A stretch of DNA of 23,264 nucleotides from Mageeibacillus sp. UBA3781 (GTDB lineage Bacteria > Bacillota > Clostridia > Saccharofermentanales > Saccharofermentanaceae). Below, in pieces: positions 1-7,154 of this stretch; position 1 is the stretch's first letter; the number at the start of each line of letters is the position of its first letter. The stretch is taken from NCBI GenBank assembly GCA_002368805.1, contig DFFH01000061.1, positions 1 through 23,264 on the forward strand. Direction: 5' to 3'. Under the pieces are notes generated by a model. The model was not told where the DNA came from. It did not search any database and saw only the letters and a list, made by a program, of their open reading frames with translations. The translations under genes and the position numbers were made by a program.

Positions 1-2462
1 ACAACCAGGATGGTATCCGTCCGACTTCTGTCACAGTACATCTGCAGCAGAACGGAGTGAACTTCGGTGAAGCGGTAACGCTCAACGAAGCAAACAACTG
101 GACAGCCACGAAGGATAATCTGCCGAAGTACGATGCATCCAATAGTGCATATACATACACCTGGGTAGAGGATGCAGTAACGGATTACGCAGCAACATCT
201 TCCGTAAACGGAAATGTGACGACGATCACAAACAAGCATACTGCAGAAGTTGTATCCGTATCTGTTGAGAAGATCTGGGATGACAGCAATAATCAGGATG
301 GTATCCGTCCGGCATCTCTGGATGTTAAACTTCAGAAGAATGGAGCAGATCTTAAGACTGTAACCCTGAACGAAGCGAACGGCTGGAGCTATACTGAAGC
401 GAACCTGCCGAAGAATGAAAACGGCACGGCGATCACCTATACATGGTCTGAGCCGAGTGTGACCGGATATACCTCCACAACGACGGTATCCGGAAATAAG
501 ACAACGCTTACGAATAAACATACTGCAGAAGTAGTTTCTGTAACTGTTGAGAAGGTTTGGGATGACAGTAATGACCAGGATGGACTCCGTCCGGCATCTC
601 TGGATGTAACGCTTCAGAAGAATGGAGCAGACCTTAAGACTGTAACCCTGAACGAAGCGAACGGCTGGAGCTATACAGAAGCGAACCTGCCGAAGAATGA
701 AAACGGAACGGCGATCACCTACACATGGTCTGAGCCGAGTGTAACCGGATATACTTCCGGCAAAACAGTATCCGGTAATAAGACGACGTTTACGAACAGT
801 CACACAGCAGCCGTGATATCTTTGACTGTTGAGAAGGCTTGGGACGACAACAATAACCAGGATGGTATCCGTCCTTCTGAGCTGAAGGTAACGCTTCTGA
901 AAAATGATGTGGATTACGCAGAAGTGACACTGAATGATGCGAACAACTGGACAGCGACGGTGGACAACCTTCCTGCAAAGAGTGGAGCACAGGAGAATGT
1001 GTACAAATGGGAAGAGAAGACTGTTCCAACGGGATACACATTTAAGGGTGCCAGCAAGAGCGGCTCAGTGACAACACTTATTAATGAGCATGCAGCAGAA
1101 GAGATCACGCTGACAGTAGAGAAGGTCTGGGATGATAACGGTAATGTTGCCGGTCAGCGTCCTGCCAGCCTGAAGGTCACGCTGAATGCGGATGGCGCTT
1201 ACTATGCAGATGTCACTCTGGATAAGACAAACAACTGGACCGCGACAAAGACTGTCCCGAAGTACAACAACGGAACAGAAGTAAGCTACAGCTGGGAAGA
1301 GAATGTTCTGCCACAGGGTTACACAAAGACGTCCACAGTGAATGGAAATACCACAACGCTGATAAATACCTATGATCTCTCCCGTGAGAAGACATCGGTA
1401 ACAGTTAAGAAGGTATGGGACGATAACAATAATGCGGATGGCAAGCGTCCGGCAAGCCTCGAAATGACGCTGAGCAACGGAACAGTCGTAACACTTAGTG
1501 AAGCAAACGGCTGGTCCGCGACAGTAGATGATCTGGCAAAGTACGATTCGAACGGTACGGAGATCACTTACACCTGGACGGAAGGCGCAATGCCTCAGGA
1601 GTATTCGAAGACGGGTGAGGATACGGTCGGCAACACGACAACGTTCACGAACACCTATACTGCACCGGCTCCGGTACTTGGAAGCCTGAAGATCGAGAAG
1701 ATCCTGGGAGCGGATGCACCGGCAAGTGCAGCATCAAAGACGTATCACTTCACCGTGACCGGCCCGAATGGATACAAGAAGGATGTGGAGATCCAGGGTG
1801 CAGGTACCGTGGAACTGACAGATCTTGAGCTTGGTATCTATACGATCACTGAGAATGAAGAGGATGCAAAGATCGACGGCTATACGCTGAGTGTATCGAA
1901 CAACGGTGTAAGTGTTGAGCTTACAGACGCAACGCAGAAGACGGAGCAGATCACGAACAACTACACGAAGAATACTGAGCCGACGCAAACGCAACCTACG
2001 GATACGCAGCCTACGGATACGAACCCGACAGGAACAGCGCCGACAGCAACTGAGCCTTCGGAGAGTAAGGAATCCTCTACTGAGACCGCTCCGAGTGATG
2101 GTCCGTCGGAAGAATCTCCGACACCGACACCGGATAAGACGATCGTTGATGTTACTATCGATGACAATCCGGTTTCTCCGGAGAATTACAAGAAGAAGCC
2201 GGATGGTACGGTAGAGTTTACTCCGGAGACGATCGAAGGACTGACTCTCGGTGCACACCGTGCAGTGATCAAGTACAGTGATGGCTCGACAAAGACGATC
2301 GAGTTTGAAGTAATTACTTCTTCAAGAGGAAACAAGATCGTCAAGACCGGTGATGTCGGTGGTGTCGATATCGTTCCGGTAGTGTCGCTCTTTACCATAG
2401 CGGCAGCATCGCTGGCGATCATGCTCATCAGAAAACGCCGTTCGCAGCATGACGAACAGTAA
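1..2462 (+). CDS. CnaB-repeat, sortase-anchored surface protein (5' end outside window)
   Basis: The reading frame is open from base 3, so the true start lies upstream; residues here are counted from the GTG at 57, which is internal. The visible protein is a string of ~94-residue CnaB-type domains (one partial, then about 64-157, 158-251, 252-346, 347-440, 441-535). Each has the Lys of V-E-K-x-W-D-D, a Glu in the Y-x-W-x-E segment and an Asn in the closing T-N-x-H/Y-T strand. In this family these form a Lys-Asn isopeptide bond, so a rigid, protease-resistant stalk is expected. A divergent SpaA/Cna-like domain (541-638), a Thr/Pro/Ser/Glu linker (640-692), a small Ig-like domain (695-753), a sorting signal around IVKTGD (761-766), a hydrophobic helix (771-791) and a basic tail follow. 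The expected role is adhesin or surface stalk attached to peptidoglycan by a sortase. The N-terminal ligand-binding part is not visible, so the target is unknown. Confidence 0.9.
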   Translation, partial: NQDGIRPTSVTVHLQQNGVNFGEAVTLNEANNWTATKDNLPKYDASNSAYTYTWVEDAVTDYAATSSVNGNVTTITNKHTAEVVSVSVEKIWDDSNNQDGIRPASLDVKLQKNGADLKTVTLNEANGWSYTEANLPKNENGTAITYTWSEPSVTGYTSTTTVSGNKTTLTNKHTAEVVSVTVEKVWDDSNDQDGLRPASLDVTLQKNGADLKTVTLNEANGWSYTEANLPKNENGTAITYTWSEPSVTGYTSGKTVSGNKTTFTNSHTAAVISLTVEKAWDDNNNQDGIRPSELKVTLLKNDVDYAEVTLNDANNWTATVDNLPAKSGAQENVYKWEEKTVPTGYTFKGASKSGSVTTLINEHAAEEITLTVEKVWDDNGNVAGQRPASLKVTLNADGAYYADVTLDKTNNWTATKTVPKYNNGTEVSYSWEENVLPQGYTKTSTVNGNTTTLINTYDLSREKTSVTVKKVWDDNNNADGKRPASLEMTLSNGTVVTLSEANGWSATVDDLAKYDSNGTEITYTWTEGAMPQEYSKTGEDTVGNTTTFTNTYTAPAPVLGSLKIEKILGADAPASAASKTYHFTVTGPNGYKKDVEIQGAGTVELTDLELGIYTITENEEDAKIDGYTLSVSNNGVSVELTDATQKTEQITNNYTKNTEPTQTQPTDTQPTDTNPTGTAPTATEPSESKESSTETAPSDGPSEESPTPTPDKTIVDVTIDDNPVSPENYKKKPDGTVEFTPETIEGLTLGAHRAVIKYSDGSTKTIEFEVITSSRGNKIVKTGDVGGVDIVPVVSLFTIAAASLAIMLIRKRRSQHDEQ
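246..527 (+). repeat. CnaB coding repeat, unit A (282 bp)
   Basis: First of two adjacent 282-bp in-frame units in the surface protein gene. The core 330-470 matches 612-752 of the next unit at all but five positions, all of them synonymous third-codon changes. The flanking parts of the two units differ more. Confidence 0.85.
528..809 (+). repeat. CnaB coding repeat, unit B (282 bp)
   Basis: Second of the near-identical tandem units, exactly 282 bases after the first. Later units (from 810 to about 1660) keep the same motif order but have drifted strongly in sequence and slightly in length (94-95 codons). The array therefore combines old and recently homogenised copies. Confidence 0.85.
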
Positions 2463-2498
2463 TGGATCCGTTTTCGGATGAAAACTAAAAACTAAAAG

Positions 2499-2526
2499 GG
2501 AGTGTCTCCTTCGCGGGGGACACTCC
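2499..2526. terminator. Bidirectional terminator between convergent genes
   Basis: An 11-bp stem pairs GGAGTGTCTCC (2499-2509) with GGGGACACTCC (2516-2526), with one T-G wobble and a 6-base loop. On the plus strand it is followed by ATTTCTTTG. On the minus strand it is followed by a T-rich run, the complement of 2481-2497. It sits between the surface-protein stop (2462) and the stop of the convergent zinc-ribbon gene (2568), so it can serve both. Confidence 0.85.
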
Positions 2527-2567
2527 ATTTCTTTGTATGACTTTGTGGGATTTTTTGATTCTTCCAG

Positions 2568-3332
2568 TTAGCTTAGATAATCTTCCAGATCGTCATAGTA
2601 TCTTTCGATGTTGCGTTCCGGTTTACTGGTCTTGTAGATTTTCGGATAGGCGATGCAATTGAGAAGACACAGAAGAAGTGCAATAGAAGCGAAAACGATA
2701 GCAACGATGGTGACTGCGCTACAGTTCTTGGTGACCAATGACACGATAATGAGTGCCCATGCGGTAAGTACCAAACCTCCGGATATCCAGAAAAATGCGA
2801 TCCATGTCGAGCAGTTTTCTCTGACAGATGCGGTGGCATATCCCCATGAAGGGACTATAACCGGGATGGTGTACATGATCAGAAGAAATATAAAGGAAAC
2901 CAGAGTTAAGATGAGTGCGACGATGGAACAGCCTTTTTTCTTCTTCGGTTTGAAGGCTGCGGGCTGCTGCGCGGTCATCGGGTACGGCGCATAGTATCCA
3001 TTTGGCTGGGCAGGCTGCTGCATCATCGGAGGCTTCTGCATCATCGGCGGATAGGGCGCAGACGGGTACGGATTTGGAACTCTCTGAGCAGCCTGTGGAA
3101 CCGGTGGCTGTGGTGGAGTCTGAGCGGGAGCCGAAGGCATGGCCTGCGGGTTAGGCTGCTGTGCCTGGAATACCGGTACAGGGGCAGGTACAGGTGACTG
3201 TGGCCTGACCGGAGCCGGAGGTGGAACCGGTGCTTGTGGAAAAACCGGAGAGACGGATGCGAGCGGCTGACCGCAATAATAGCAGAATTTGCTGCCATCG
3301 TCTAACTCTTTGCCGCATTTGGTGCAAAACAT
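2568..3332 (-). CDS. Zinc-ribbon, proline-rich membrane protein, function unknown
   Basis: This 254-residue protein starts with a zinc ribbon, Cys3-x2-Cys6 and Cys17-x2-Cys20, of the 'zinc-ribbon domain' type common at the N terminus of Firmicutes membrane proteins. A Pro/Ala/Gln-rich linker (about 29-128), a Lys cluster (129-133) and three hydrophobic helices (about 135-160, 176-200, 204-228) follow, then a short charged, Tyr-containing tail. By the positive-inside rule the zinc ribbon and linker should be cytoplasmic. The start is an ATG with a G-rich ribosome binding site (AAGGGGGC) 6-7 bases upstream, and a good promoter lies behind it. It appears monocistronic. I recognise the architecture but not a function. 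The zinc ribbon may act as a protein-interaction or nucleic-acid-binding module. Confidence 0.8.
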   Translation of the reverse strand: MFCTKCGKELDDGSKFCYYCGQPLASVSPVFPQAPVPPPAPVRPQSPVPAPVPVFQAQQPNPQAMPSAPAQTPPQPPVPQAAQRVPNPYPSAPYPPMMQKPPMMQQPAQPNGYYAPYPMTAQQPAAFKPKKKKGCSIVALILTLVSFIFLLIMYTIPVIVPSWGYATASVRENCSTWIAFFWISGGLVLTAWALIIVSLVTKNCSAVTIVAIVFASIALLLCLLNCIAYPKIYKTSKPERNIERYYDDLEDYLS

Positions 3333-3353
3333 AAAAAAGCCCCCTTTTTATAC

Positions 3354-3373
3354 GATCCTTATGGATAAGGATC
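3354..3373. promoter_or_regulatory. Palindrome in leader of zinc-ribbon gene, possible operator
   Basis: A 9-bp perfect inverted repeat, GATCCTTAT and ATAAGGATC, is separated by two bases. It lies just downstream of the predicted transcription start (near 3379, minus strand) and just upstream of the ribosome binding site. In that position it could bind a dimeric repressor as an operator or form a 5' hairpin in the mRNA. With only two bases between the arms, a DNA-binding dimer site is the more natural reading. The regulator is not identifiable here. Confidence 0.5.
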
Positions 3374-3385
3374 AAACATACTCAC

Positions 3386-3414
3386 ATTATAGATCTGCGA
3401 AAAATGAAGTTCAA
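3386..3414 (-). promoter_or_regulatory. Sigma-A type promoter for zinc-ribbon gene
   Basis: On the minus strand TTGAAC (3409-3414) and a perfect TATAAT (3386-3391) are separated by 17 bases, the ideal spacing. The start codon is about 54 bases downstream of the -10 box. Confidence 0.7.
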
Positions 3415-3438
3415 TGACATGCCACCAGGCAGAAAATG

Positions 3439-3458
3439 CAGAAGGGGCAGTGCTTCTG
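3439..3458 (-). terminator. Weak candidate terminator after tmcAL
   Basis: On the minus strand CAGAAG and CTTCTG form a 6-bp stem with an 8-base loop, followed by CATTTTCTG. It lies 16 bases past the tmcAL stop codon. The stem is short and the T-run is interrupted, so some read-through into the zinc-ribbon gene is possible. Confidence 0.3.
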
Positions 3459-3473
3459 AAGAATGCGAAAGGG

Positions 3474-4790
3474 TCAGGAACGATAAAGACGATTCCTCTT
3501 GAACTGGATGACTTCCCGCTTAAAATCTTCCTCGAAAGTGTTTCTTGCTTTCATTGTCCACCAGTCATGGCTCAAGCGGTCAAGCTCGTCCATACGGGAG
3601 ATGGATGGATCTTTTCCGAAGTGAAAAGCATCGGATGCTCGGGAAAAGATCGGGAGATCCGAGCTGCTGCGCATGGACTTCAGAACAGTCCGGCCTTTCT
3701 CGGAGAATCCGAGAAGACGAAGGTATCCCGGATCGGAAAGAAGTGAGAGATCGTCCTCGGTCTGCCCGACGGCAAGGGATGCGAGCGCGCGGAGGATCCG
3801 TGTATAGGAAAAACAGCGGGTCTCGACGGCTTGTCGGAAAGTATTGGATATGTCTTTTTGCGGATCGAAGTGTAAAGATCTCACTTCGCTTTTCAGATGA
3901 CCGGAAAGCTGTGACCCCATGTGTGCAACAGAGGAAAGCCGGGCAGGATCCGTCGAGCGGATCAAGGGGATAGAAGCGGCGATCAGGTCCTTTTCGCCCA
4001 TCGGAATCGTGGAGGCATTCCAAAGATGCAGCATCTCGGCGATCATCGGGATCGGCATGTGCGGGATAAGCTCGGACGAAGAGGAAATAAACCCGCCCTT
4101 GGACAGCGTGGCATAACGGGTGAGGATCTGCTTTCTCAATGCTGTTGCACTGGGAAAAGAACTTTCCTTCAGGTCCTCTTCGTGATAGGAATCTTCACGT
4201 ACTAGAAGGTGCGGCCGGATGGAGGAGCCGGAACGGGAGATCTCACGCAGGTAAGCAACCGCTAAGATGTTATTCGGTTCCCGAATGATCCGCTCAAAGT
4301 CATCGGAAGAGATGCGGCTGTCCTTGCGGGAAGCGATTACAGAAGAGGCCGCCTGCTGCCAGGAAGCGGCATAGGAGAGTCCCTTTTTCTGGCAATCTTC
4401 AAGGACTTCGCCGAACATCGGATCGGATTCCGGATCCATATCCGCAATAGCGGAAAGATCGGAAAGACTGCTGTGCTCGGCGCCGAAATAAAGATCAGTG
4501 ACCACTCCGCTTCTAATAAGAGACTGCACCGCGCCATGTGCGAAACGGTTCGCGGAGCCTGTCGCAAATGTAAAAGGAAGCTCAAGGACAACATCCACCC
4601 CGCAGGAAAGAAGCGCGCAGACACGGGAGGTGCGGTCTGTCAGGGCAGGGATGCCCCGCTGGACAAATTCACCGCTCATGATGACCACGATCGGAGTATT
4701 CTCGCCCAAGTCTTCACGGACCTTGCGGAACAGGCGGAGATGCCCGTTGTGAAGCGGATTATATTCGGCTACGATTCCGGCGACGCTCAT
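3474..4790 (-). CDS. tmcAL: tRNA(Met) cytidine acetate ligase (TmcAL, YlbM family)
   Basis: 438 residues. The family makes N4-acetylcytidine at the wobble position of elongator tRNA-Met in the cytoplasm, using acetate and ATP. The N terminus reads G-I-V-A-E-Y-N-P-L-H-N-G-H (residues 5-17), the HxGH nucleotidyltransferase signature. It is followed by the family block S-G-E-F-V-Q-R-G (39-46), a D-R-x-S-R segment, and a VVLELPFTFATGSA-like strand at about 67-80. The frame is open 56 codons further upstream, but I chose the ATG at 4790 because AGGAGG lies 6 bases before it and family homology begins exactly there. Upstream extension would run into the divergent gene. The gene is transcribed away from 4861-6243 with only 70 bases between the start codons. 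Length is close to the usual ~400-residue family size. Confidence 0.9.
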   Translation of the reverse strand: MSVAGIVAEYNPLHNGHLRLFRKVREDLGENTPIVVIMSGEFVQRGIPALTDRTSRVCALLSCGVDVVLELPFTFATGSANRFAHGAVQSLIRSGVVTDLYFGAEHSSLSDLSAIADMDPESDPMFGEVLEDCQKKGLSYAASWQQAASSVIASRKDSRISSDDFERIIREPNNILAVAYLREISRSGSSIRPHLLVREDSYHEEDLKESSFPSATALRKQILTRYATLSKGGFISSSSELIPHMPIPMIAEMLHLWNASTIPMGEKDLIAASIPLIRSTDPARLSSVAHMGSQLSGHLKSEVRSLHFDPQKDISNTFRQAVETRCFSYTRILRALASLAVGQTEDDLSLLSDPGYLRLLGFSEKGRTVLKSMRSSSDLPIFSRASDAFHFGKDPSISRMDELDRLSHDWWTMKARNTFEEDFKREVIQFKRNRLYRS

Positions 4791-4809
4791 ATTGCTCCTC
4801 CTGATAAAG

Positions 4810-4818
4810 TGGTACAAT
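4810..4818 (+). promoter_or_regulatory. Candidate extended -10 promoter in the divergent gap
   Basis: TGG-TACAAT (4810-4818) looks like an extended -10 element reading right toward the gene at 4861. A poor -35 (TTGCTC, 4792-4797) is 15 bases upstream and would overlap the tmcAL ribosome binding site region. I could not assign a convincing promoter for the leftward gene in the same 70 bases. Confidence 0.4.
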
Positions 4819-4860
4819 AAATATACTCTATTTAGTGCTTTTCGAAAAGGAGAAGAAGAA

Positions 4861-6243
4861 ATGCCCTCGCTGACCTCGGTAAAATACAGCAATGCGAAGT
4901 TCCGGAAGATCGCACTGATCTGCGGGATCGCTTCTGCTGCTGTGATACTGGCGGGCATCGTGATCTATTTTCTGATCCATAACGGAGTCTTCTATAAGAG
5001 AGAAGACACAGATAGAAAGACCTATGAACTGACGGGCGAGATGCAGTCTGTCGTTTCGGAGACGGCATTTCACAGAGGATATATGTTTTCCAGGACGCTC
5101 CGGCTCCTCTCGGAAGACCGCCTGATGGATCCGTGGGTACTGTCCTGGTATGTGATCCCGGGGGCGACGAGAAGTGTACCTGCGATGGAGTCGGCATATG
5201 TGGACAGCTTCGACCAGATCCTTCTTCTGGAGTCCTATGTCAAGGACGGGAAGCGAAGTAAGGCGGAGTCCCTGATCAAGGCGATCGACAGTTCCCTTAC
5301 GGACGAAAGCGGATATCTTCTGGCTTATAGAAAAGCGGATGATCTTGCCTTCGGGACGGATAGAAAGAAATCAGAGAGCTCTGAACAGAACGAGGATCCT
5401 GCATATCTTCTTCTCTCGGAACCGCCGGTGTCGATGAAGGCGACCACGAGATATCTCCGCGCGCTACTGGATTACTACGACAAATGGGGCAGCAGCAAGA
5501 CCCTCGACAAGATCAGGACTCTTTCTGCGAAAATCTTTGCCGGTGGAGATCAGACATCTTACCGTGCAGCGGACCGGCTGGCCAAGCCGACACCTATTCC
5601 AGTCACGGAAAAATCACTGATCACACCGGATCCGGAACCCACGCCTGATCCGGAGAAGAGCTCGGAAGAAATAATCGTCTCCATGTCCGGTACGGAACTT
5701 GCGGCGATGGACCTTGAGGCCATGCGCCGGGCAGCAGTGCTTTTCCCGGAGTATAAGGAAAAATACGAGAATACCGTCCGTATCGTTAAAGAAGGGAAGA
5801 TAAGCAGTGATCTTCCGCTTTATGCCTGGATGCATACGTCGGGCGGATATGTCTACTACACGGGAAGTAAAGGCAGTGTCGAACTGGTACCGTCTCTTTA
5901 TGCGATGGTGCATCTGGCGGAGATCGGACAGCTCGATGCCGAGGGATATGCGTGGGTGTCCCAGCAGATCTATAACAGCGGATTCCTTTATACTACTTAT
6001 GACATGTTCTCCGGAGCGGCGGCCTCGGATGTGGAAGCATCGGAAGCCTATGCGCTCGTCCTTTATCTGTCCGTGATCAAGGGGGACAGCCATCTGTTTA
6101 CCGCGACATATAACGCAATGATGCGAAATTACGCGACGCTATCGACCAGCGACGCGCTCTATACATTCTTCCGTAATATTCCGGAATCCAGGATCTCCGT
6201 GTACGCGCGGGAGAATCTCCTGATGGAACTGATTCTTAAGTAG
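4861..6243 (+). CDS. Membrane-anchored extracytoplasmic alpha-helical protein, function unknown
   Basis: 460 residues from the ATG at 4861, chosen because AAGGAG lies 8 bases upstream and the hydrophobic anchor follows naturally. An in-frame ATG at 4792 would overlap promoter sequence. A single transmembrane helix at about 16-38, preceded by basic residues, implies a cytoplasmic N terminus and an outside body. Two helical, Tyr/Leu/Ala-rich regions (about 60-240 and 275-460) flank a Pro/Thr/Glu linker at 242-266 (P-T-P-I-P and T-P-D-P-E-P-T-P-D-P-E). Repeated motifs such as the P-V-S-M-K-A-T-T-R-Y-L-R-A-L-L-D-Y-Y segment and the Y-A-W/Y-A-L helices resemble (alpha/alpha)6-barrel glycosidase-like (GH8-type) folds. 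That is an impression, not a proven assignment, and I see no secure catalytic acid pair. It is followed at 8 bases by the PF06541-type gene, so they are probably co-transcribed. Confidence 0.75.
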   Translation: MPSLTSVKYSNAKFRKIALICGIASAAVILAGIVIYFLIHNGVFYKREDTDRKTYELTGEMQSVVSETAFHRGYMFSRTLRLLSEDRLMDPWVLSWYVIPGATRSVPAMESAYVDSFDQILLLESYVKDGKRSKAESLIKAIDSSLTDESGYLLAYRKADDLAFGTDRKKSESSEQNEDPAYLLLSEPPVSMKATTRYLRALLDYYDKWGSSKTLDKIRTLSAKIFAGGDQTSYRAADRLAKPTPIPVTEKSLITPDPEPTPDPEKSSEEIIVSMSGTELAAMDLEAMRRAAVLFPEYKEKYENTVRIVKEGKISSDLPLYAWMHTSGGYVYYTGSKGSVELVPSLYAMVHLAEIGQLDAEGYAWVSQQIYNSGFLYTTYDMFSGAAASDVEASEAYALVLYLSVIKGDSHLFTATYNAMMRNYATLSTSDALYTFFRNIPESRISVYARENLLMELILK

Positions 6244-6251
6244 GTGAGAGT

Positions 6252-7085
6252 ATGTCGTTTATTCTGCTTTTAGCATTTCTTTTCTTTGTGGGGAGTCTGA
6301 CGGGCTGGGTGCTCGAGCTCTTCTACCGCCGCTTCGTCTCACAGAAAAAATGGGTCAATCCGGGTTTTCTGTCCGGCCCTTATCTTCCGATCTACGGATT
6401 CGGTCTGGTGCTTCTCTATCTGATCGCCTCAGTGGAGCCGTATATCGACTTTGACCATCCGATCCTCGAGAAACTGGTGCTTTTCGGGCTGATGATGCTT
6501 GGCATGACGATCGTGGAATATATCGCGGGTATCATGTGCCTGAAGTACTTCAAACTCCGCCTCTGGGACTATACCGACCGCTGGGGGAATATCCAGGGCG
6601 TCATCTGTCCTTTATACTCTTTTCTATGGTCGGTCCTCGGTGCGATCTACTACTTCCTGATCCACCCGCATATCCTCCGCTCTCTCGAGTGGCTGTCCAG
6701 GAATCTGGCGTTTTCGTTCTTTATCGGATTCTTCTACGGCGTATTCCTGATGGACCTTTTCCACAGTACGAGAGTCGTTCTGGCGATCAAGAAATTCGCC
6801 AATCAGCAGCAGCTCGTCCTGCACTATGAGGAAATCAAGGACCGTATCGGCCGCTATAAGGAGAGCCGCCTGATCCGGGCAGGATTCATCTTCCGCATGT
6901 GGATGGATAATCCTTTCAGCCGATTCCTCAAGGATTCCTACGAGACCACGAAGGATGCGATCACCGACCTGACCGATGGTCTTAAAGAGAGCTTCCAGTC
7001 AGCAGGATTTACATCGAAAAGCACTTCATCGGATCCATCTTCTTCTCCGAAGTCAGAAAACGATAAAAACATAGTAAAAAGGTAG
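6252..7085 (+). CDS. PF06541 (CmpB-type) putative ABC-transporter membrane protein
   Basis: 277 residues. The first two-thirds are a polytopic membrane domain, with about six hydrophobic stretches between residues 1 and 180. It carries the family signature: G-x-x-x-E near the end of helix 1 (G-W-V-L-E-L-F-Y), then W-V-N-P-G-F-L-S-G-P-Y-L-P-I-Y-G-F-G (about 35-53), a later W-D-Y-T-D-R-W-G-N-I-Q-G block (about 105-116), and S-F-L-W. The C-terminal ~90 residues are soluble, charged and Ser-rich at the very end. The family is named a putative type IV ABC permease but its transport function is not established, and no ATPase gene is adjacent. The start overlaps an AGGTGAG-like ribosome binding site directly after the previous stop, indicating an operon with 4861-6243. 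Confidence 0.8.
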   Translation: MSFILLLAFLFFVGSLTGWVLELFYRRFVSQKKWVNPGFLSGPYLPIYGFGLVLLYLIASVEPYIDFDHPILEKLVLFGLMMLGMTIVEYIAGIMCLKYFKLRLWDYTDRWGNIQGVICPLYSFLWSVLGAIYYFLIHPHILRSLEWLSRNLAFSFFIGFFYGVFLMDLFHSTRVVLAIKKFANQQQLVLHYEEIKDRIGRYKESRLIRAGFIFRMWMDNPFSRFLKDSYETTKDAITDLTDGLKESFQSAGFTSKSTSSDPSSSPKSENDKNIVKR

Positions 7086-7118
7086 GTTTTTATTCTATCT
7101 TTCTCCTCTGCGTGTAAG

Positions 7119-7124
7119 TATAAT
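7119..7124 (+). promoter_or_regulatory. Candidate -10 box before the ECF S-component gene
   Basis: A perfect TATAAT lies 31 bases upstream of the ATG at 7155, but no good -35 is present at 16-18 bases. The predicted leader is only about 25 bases, too short for a known vitamin riboswitch. Confidence 0.35.
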
Positions 7125-7154
7125 CGTCTCAACAAGGGAAAAGAGGAAGATAAA

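Noticed and set aside
1734..2258. Long minus-strand open frame opposite the surface protein, Arg/Leu-rich
   Set aside because: It mirrors the repetitive Thr/Pro/Glu coding sequence of the plus-strand gene, has no ribosome binding site and a composition unlike a real protein.
4792..4860. Upstream in-frame ATG for the gene at 4861
   Set aside because: It has no ribosome binding site, would overlap the promoter, and places odd residues before a clean membrane anchor.
4791..4958. Upstream 56-codon extension of tmcAL
   Set aside because: Family homology and a perfect AGGAGG point to the ATG at 4790; the extension runs through the divergent promoter and the start of the opposite gene.
7086..7154. 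Possible vitamin riboswitch before the ECF S component
   Set aside because: The gap is 69 bases with the likely start only ~25 bases before the ATG, and no conserved riboswitch core was seen.
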